Assembly (NCBI GenBank): GCA_946803715.1
Contig: CAMPET010000005.1
Location: forward strand, 347,244 to 361,355
Source: Beroe ovata
Lineage: Eukaryota; Ctenophora; Nuda; Beroida; Beroidae
DNA: 14,112 nt
Direction of reading: 5' to 3'
The translations under genes and the position numbers were made by a program. The notes under the pieces are model-generated. The model was not told the DNA's origin, ran no database searches, and was given only the letters and a program-made list of their open reading frames with translations. Shown one piece after another: positions 8,972 to 14,112 of this stretch. Position 1 is the stretch's first letter. Every line of letters begins with the position of its first letter.

Positions 8972-9703
8972 CCATTTGTATCACTTTTATTGTCATTTCA
9001 AGACGATTCATAAGGGAACCGCGTGTGTCCACGATAACATACAGAATAGAGATGAGAAGCGAATTAGATCTTTAGATCGGTTATTGTTGAAGATTATTGT
9101 AGATTGAAATAAAACTTGGCAGAATAAAATTGATATCCATGACATGTTGAAACTCATGATGATTCATAACAAGATTATCAATCGTTTCCATGTACGCAAA
9201 GCTATATGCTGTATCAGATAATTTCTAAAAATCCAACAATTCAATATTTATATACATTTGATTTATGTCAGATTTTAAATTCGAAGTAAATTAAGATTAT
9301 ATCGTTTAGTAACTACTATCACTATAACTCAATGCTTGCAAGAAAGCATTTCTGGTCGTCAAAAAAATAACTCCACTGAGTCAATTCATGCGTTCATAGT
9401 TCGAGTTCCTTCTACAAAAACATGACATCAGCTATCTATTATCTAAGTTACTATCTTATAAACTGAGAACCTTTCTAGCTATCTCACTTTGCAATATGTT
9501 CAAATACCTTATACCAGTTACAATTCATTAGAGTATTTTCGTTAGAATATATCGAGTCATGCAGTTTCCATCTGAATCAAACTCAATGCTATTATTCCAA
9601 CACATTATCCCGACATAAGTAGAGACCTGACGCTGACTGATTCTGGTTCTATTTACAAGAAGATTCCATATCGATGACATTGTCATGTTGCAATGACATC
9701 GGC
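8972..9703. other. Intergenic region upstream of Deltex, downstream of the orphan gene
   Basis: A 730-bp AT-rich stretch with no supported exon. It should contain the Deltex promoter and 5' UTR and the 3' UTR of the gene ending at 9704. The only minus-strand AATAAA here is at 8986-8991, just 15 nt before the Deltex start, so either the upstream transcript runs nearly to Deltex or it uses a variant signal. Confidence 0.55.
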
Positions 9704-10594
9704 TCAAAATCTCGCACTTTTTCTCTGTCGCTTCTTGGCCTGTGTGGGCGTGTTGCACATCCGGCGCGGCCTGCTCGACTTAACCTCGGTTGCGGGCACC
9801 ACAGTGGTCGACCCAATGATATCAGTGGTGAGTTCTATCTCCATCTTACTCTCCGGACTGGGATCACGTGACACACCATTAGCTGCCACGTGATCTGGCG
9901 CGTTATTCACGCGTGAGTCTGACGCGTGATTTGCACGTGATATATCGTTCTCCTTCTCACTACAATCATGCTCTACCCTCGTACAGGACACCTCAGTCTG
10001 CGTGAGTTTCCAGTCCTCGAATTCTCGGTCCACCTCGACGTGTAACTGTTCGTCGGAGGGGGCAAGGAAGCGGGAATGTTGCGATAGAAGGTCGGAGGGG
10101 AAGGATGGTTCGAATGCGGTGAGAGCTGTACTGTCAGGAGGGGAAGAGGAGAGTAAGGCCTTGAGATTTTCCAACGAGGGAAGTGATGTCTGAGGAATGA
10201 GGATAGGTACTTTGTTACTTTTCATCACCAAAATTAATTGACATTCATTTTGCGTGATAGACTCTTTGAAAAATATGAAAAGGGCCAAAAATATTTGGAT
10301 CGCTGGGTCAGTCGTCATACCAAATCATGACAAAATATCATACCAGTGATCCAGTTGGTCTTGTAGCGAGTTTTGAAATCCGTTCATCGAGACCAGAGTT
10401 GAACTCAATACACTCGGTGACAAGATCTCTGATCTCCTTCTTCTCCACATCTGAGAAAGGGGGTTGGTTCATGATGAGATTATAGCAGGAGTCTCAGGGT
10501 TTTCCGAGAAGTGACTGTCAGGTGACCTACCAGTCTGCTCAATGAGGGATAGAAGTTCCAAAACCTCTGTGTCTGTCTCCATCATTCCATTCAT
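9704..10594 (-). CDS. Unrecognised nuclear-type protein with KEN motif and basic C-terminus
   Basis: I do not recognise this family. Exons: 10594-10531, 10492-10344, 10189-9704; phases 1 and 0 agree and the sum is 699 nt, 232 residues, if it starts at MNGMMETDTEVLELLSLIEQ. Residues 1 to about 65 look helical and acidic, including KKEIRDLVTECIEFNSGLDE. From about 72 it is low in order: Ser/Pro-rich, then SEKENDIS with a KEN box (a known APC/C degron type), then four-residue repeats coded by a 12-bp DNA repeat. The end is very basic (SSRPRRMC...AKKRQRKSARF), typical of a nuclear or chromatin protein. An acceptor-like TAG at 10610 allows the first exon to extend upstream in frame (LLHVA before M1), so the true N-terminus may lie in an exon I could not find between 10611 and 11310. 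The splice pattern and long open last exon support a real gene; function is unknown. Confidence 0.7.
9864..9940. repeat. Degenerate 12-bp coding minisatellite built on CACGTG/CACGCGTG
   Basis: On the minus strand about five units resembling ATCACGCGTCAG follow each other with a 12-bp period (one of 11), so the protein repeats every four residues (NHAS DSRV NNAP DHVA). CACGTG occurs at 9865, 9887 and 9934, TCACGCGTGA at 9907-9916 and GACGCGTGAT at 9921-9930. It lies wholly inside the last exon of the orphan gene. Confidence 0.75.
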
Positions 10595-10610
10595 AGCAAC
10601 ATGGAGAAGC

Positions 10611-11310
10611 TATGAGTAGTAATCAGAGTGATAATTAGTTAATTGGGAGTAATGAGCATCTCCTTAATATGATCGTTAAGTCGATTTAGCCTTCTTAGTC
10701 TTATTTTTGATTGTTTTGGAGGCAAGAGATGACAATTGATGATATTCAATAGTTATATTCATAATACGGGGTTATTATTGGTAACATAGAACAAGCAAAG
10801 AACGTAGACTTCACTGATCTTATAAAGAATGAGAAAGAATAAATTTGTGTAACTATAAATTGAGAGGTTATCCCAGAAGCATCAAACATTAATTCTAATA
10901 CCATATTTTGAAAACTGTTAAAACTTTTGAGTCAATAAGAAATAAACAACTCGGTGATCCAAGATATCAACTGATCCTGTATAACTAATAATTAATATGC
11001 TCGATGATCGAATCTTTTGCAACACTTTGACAGTATTTGAAGCCCAAAATGCATCTTTAACCGTCACACTTTCGAGTAACATGCCATTTCATGACCATGG
11101 CAAATAATGGAGAACACAAGTTGTGTTACACAACTTAAGAATTTCGCTCAATATTCATCGTAACGTTCTTAAACATCGATATAACTGGTCAAATGCTGCT
11201 TCATTATAATGGAATATACGGCGACGACATCACGGTAGGAGCTGAGCTTGTCACCACTCTTAAATTGATGACACCGCAAAGAGTCTGACACCACTTTGAC
11301 ACCACAGGAA
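10611..11310. other. Intergenic or intronic AT-rich stretch without a supported exon
   Basis: Between the first recognised exon of the orphan gene and the stop of the PHD/C2H2 gene there is 700 bp of AT-rich DNA with no reading frame of useful length on either strand. It should hold the 3' UTR of the upstream gene and the promoter, and perhaps a 5' exon, of the orphan gene. The one clear structure is a perfect hairpin at 11118-11136. Confidence 0.55.
11118..11136. repeat. Perfect 9-bp inverted repeat with 1-nt spacer
   Basis: AAGTTGTGT, a single T, then ACACAACTT: the arms are exact reverse complements. The right arm continues into a 14-mer, ACACAACTTAAGAA (11128-11141), that occurs again at 13858-13871. 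Confidence 0.85.
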
Positions 11311-13402
11311 TCAGTCTGAATCCTCCACCTGACCGTGTGCTTTCTTTCTGTGCGTTATGAGAGCAGGTTTAGTACTGTACGATCTCGAGCAAGACTCGCA
11401 TTGGTGTCGCACGTTGAGATGCTTCGAGTTAGTGTGGTTCGTTAACTGGGGAATAGAGTGAAGAAGTGAAGAACAGGGTTAAGACCGAATTCGACCGCCC
11501 GAAAATTCGTATCGTATCGAGATACACGATTCTCAGGATGCCATAACATCCAAGATATCATAGAATTCACACCTGTGTCATGAGATAGAATGATTCGCCA
11601 CAGAACATACAACTGAATGGCTTTACTCCGCTATGAACAACACCGTGATCCCGGAGTCCTTTAGCCGTTCCGAACGTCTAGCGGAATAGGATGAGTACGA
11701 ATAGAAATTAGAAATGAGGCAGGGTTACAGGGTTACACATTGGGGCAACTGACTGATGTTTTTGGTAACGAAACGCGATTTTTCAGAGAATTAAGAAAAA
11801 ACAAACCTTGCCACATTCCTCACAAGAGTACTTATCTTCCACTTGTACCATGTGCTTCTTGGCGTGTTTCTGAAGAGCCTTCTTTCCTGGGAACGAATCG
11901 CCACACTCCTCGCACACCACAAACGCTACCTACAAAAATTGATTGTCATTATTTTGATTGTACAGTCTCAAGTTTTCACATTCAATGAGTTAGTATGACA
12001 GTCAGACTAAGTCAGCTCACATCCGCATAATCTTCGTCACTGCTGCTGTAATCTGACGAAACTTTCCTCTTCTTGTTAAGAATCTTGTTACGCTTCACTG
12101 GCCGACCTTCATTCAGAGAAACTCGCTTCATTTTAGGTGGTTTTTCTAGATCTTCCTTAGAGGGGGAGATTTCTTCAGCTGTAAGTCTGTGGATTGCCTT
12201 GTCATCGGGTCTGATGTTAGATTTCTGGCGTTTTGGCTTCTTGAACCCTGGCTGATTTCGTCTCTGAAGGACGAGCATTAGTTCATCAATCAAAATTCAA
12301 AACCCTGTAAACAGTTAAGTGTTTATTGAACACTGAAAGGGTGAAAGGTGTGAATTACTTACAGAAGATATGATTTTCTGTCTCAACCTTACAGGATCAA
12401 CTTTGTACTGAGTCTTGAGATCAACATTGGCACTGCAGCAAGTCACACAGTAATAAGTTTCTATGTTGTATGTTTCCTCCTCAGTGAGACCAATACATTC
12501 ATCATGGTACCTGATGGATGTTCAGATATGACCTGACCGAAACCAAGCACAACAACGACAGCATAACTCCACCACAAACGGAACTAGGGGATGATTGGAT
12601 TTTGTAAACATGGTTCAAAATTATAGGCCATACTTACCATTCGCCACATTGCTCACACTCCACCATCACGCCAGATTCTCCCCAGCGACAATGGCAATAT
12701 TTGGGGCCCTGGATGTATGTAAATCAATGACCTTACGATAATTACTCAGTAAAAAAAGGTTGATGGATTAGGAAAATTTCTATAATCAAAATGGCACCTA
12801 CATCTGGATCTGGATTGTCAGGATCATATGGTTTTTCCTCTGGTTCTGATAAGCTAGGATCATTCCCTGTGACCTCTTCTAGAGAAGTGTTATGCTCCTC
12901 AGTCAAATCTTCAATGTCCTTCTGAGGCTTTGGTTTATTCTCTTTCGGAGTATCAATTACCTTCACTGCTGGTTGCACTTCAGGAACTGTAATCTTGTCT
13001 AGAAAAAGGTTTTATGGTTATCAAGTTATGACTGGTGAATGTAAACATTGAAACATGCAAAAAGTTTGCAAACTGTGATTATATTGCTTGTCATGGAGAA
13101 CTCTAGATTTTGATGACTCACTTTCAATTATCAGGGGTTCTGTATAGAATGAATTCAGGTTACTGGTGTCAACAGCCTCATCCTCATCATTGGACAAGTC
13201 AAAAAGATCTTTGATTGGTGCTTCTTCATCTCCATCTTTTGGGCTTTCAACTGCTGGGCTTTCATCTGTATCCTGGTTGAATAGAGTCAACTGATAACTC
13301 AAATTAACTATCAACTACGAAATTTGACTCTGATTACACTTATGAAGAATATATACAAACCTCAAAAGGAACCTCAGCAAGCATATCCATAATAGAAGCC
13401 AT
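11311..13402 (-). CDS. Nuclear protein with one PHD finger and four C2H2 zinc fingers
   Basis: Likely chromatin-bound regulator; I cannot assign an orthologue. Exons: 13402-13361, 13272-13122, 12998-12802, 12708-12638, 12510-12363, 12263-12021, 11929-11807, 11677-11573, 11445-11311; 1215 nt, 404 residues, start MASIMDMLAEVPFE. Residues 15-130 are acidic and Pro-rich. The PHD finger is C135-x-C137...C148-x2-C151-x4-H156-x2-C159...C175-x2-C178 (C4HC3), with Y134 and W154 near positions that form the aromatic cage in H3K4me3-reading PHD fingers; histone reading is inferred, not shown. Residues 204-284 are basic with NLS-like clusters (KKPKRQK, KKRKV), then an acidic Ser stretch (SSDYSSSDEDYAD). 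The C2H2 fingers are C290/C293/H306/H310, C320/C323/H336/H340, C348/C351/H364/H369 and C376/C379/H392/H397. The protein ends 7 residues later. Three introns cut the finger array between or inside fingers, all phase 0. Confidence 0.88.
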
Positions 13403-14112
13403 GATCAAGCTCAACTAAAAGGGTATAAATCATTTTAAATGCCCAGATTCAACACAGGATAATATCTTGAGTCTGAAGATGGAACCATCACAAATGTTAT
13501 TCAGCACTATCTCAATCAATAACAAAAAACCTTTTGCTAAGGTCCCCAATTTCATAAGAAGATGGTTCAAAATTCCCTCTTATTGATATTAATTGGAATG
13601 GTTGGCCATCCTTGATTCTGCCTTCAATTTTACTGGTCACCAGATGATTAACATAACAACATCTTCTCTCGGGAAGGAAGCATCTCATAAATCTACATAT
13701 CCCATTAGGAATTAGGAAAAGGACTGCATAATGAATATCCCATTATCCTTCTTTGAGCTTCAACCCTAAATGCAAGAATAGAATCGAATCTTTAAAACAA
13801 AAGATCACCTCAAATTCAATGCAAATCTCGAAAAGTTAAGTAACCTTTTTTCAATGTACACAACTTAAGAACTTCCTAATCAAAATCAGCCCTGAGAATT
13901 GCAACATACAAAAACAAAGGAGGATTTTATTAATTTAAAAACTAGATGCAGAGTATAGTGATATACAGCTAAATAGATAAATAAATAAAAGCTGTATATT
14001 TATTATTGTTCAAGTTCCTATCTTTGATTTTTGTCCATTATGTGATTAAGTATACTTTAAAACTACGTGATAAATTATGCTTTGGTTGAATTAAAATTTA
14101 TTAATTCATAAA
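13403..14112. other. AT-rich upstream region of the PHD/C2H2 gene, no gene seen
   Basis: This 710-bp stretch upstream of the start at 13402 should hold the promoter and 5' UTR of the PHD/C2H2 gene. No exon with convincing coding content was found on either strand. The right end is very AT-rich, with overlapping plus-strand AATAAA words at 13980-13989 and an inverted repeat around them. Confidence 0.55.
13961..13999. repeat. 10-bp inverted repeat flanking AATAAATAAA
   Basis: ATATACAGCT at 13961-13970 is the exact reverse complement of AGCTGTATAT at 13990-13999, with a 19-nt AT-only loop (apart from one G) that contains two overlapping AATAAA hexamers. In AT-rich DNA such a structure may arise by chance. 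Confidence 0.7.

Noticed and set aside
9674-9893. Two plus-strand frames over the orphan gene's last exon
   Set aside because: They are shorter than the 161-codon minus-strand frame, which has in-phase upstream exons and a coherent basic C-terminus.
10199-10318. Upstream in-frame extension of the orphan gene's last exon beginning MTTDPAIQIFLALFIFF
   Set aside because: It is intron sequence read through. A clear CTCAG acceptor at 10190 matches the phase of the preceding exon, and the hydrophobic peptide does not fit the rest.

Overview
This window looks like compact genomic DNA from an invertebrate animal. Every protein gene is broken into short exons by small GT-AG introns, mostly 90-300 bp, and the products are conserved eukaryotic or animal proteins: an exocyst subunit, a spliceosome subunit and a WWE-type Deltex. 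Deltex with WWE domains points to Metazoa. Gene density (five genes in 14 kb) and intron size suggest a small-genome lineage, perhaps early-branching (sponge, cnidarian, placozoan or similar), but I cannot name the species. Nothing bacterial, viral or transposon-coding was seen.

Layout: (1) 40-3274, plus strand: the 3' ten exons of EXOC2 (exocyst Sec5), whose 5' part lies outside the window. (2) 3275-4004: a convergent gap holding both 3' ends, with poly(A) signals placed so that the two transcripts probably overlap. (3) 4005-6726, minus: complete PLRG1 (Prp46), seven exons, with an unusual N-terminal extension of about 150 residues full of Thr-Pro motifs. (4) 7137-8971, minus: a complete Deltex E3 ligase, four exons, WWE-WWE-polyQ-RING-DTC. 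(5) 9704-10594, minus: an unrecognised three-exon gene with a short helical start, a disordered middle carrying a KEN motif and a very basic C-terminus. (6) 11311-13402, minus: a nine-exon gene for a nuclear protein with an acidic start, one PHD finger, NLS-like basic clusters and four C2H2 zinc fingers. (7) 13403-14112: AT-rich DNA with no gene seen.

All exon chains were built by hand from GT/AG sites, phase agreement and, where a family is recognised, alignment to the family as remembered. Each chain sums to a multiple of three. The four minus-strand genes run head to tail, but I see no evidence that they form one functional unit. The points that most deserve a second look are the TP-rich arm on PLRG1, the Deltex whose RING resembles DTX1/2/4 while its DTC resembles DTX3, the PHD-plus-four-C2H2 architecture, and the CACGTG/ACGCGT-rich 12-bp minisatellite inside the orphan gene, whose words recur in an EXOC2 intron.
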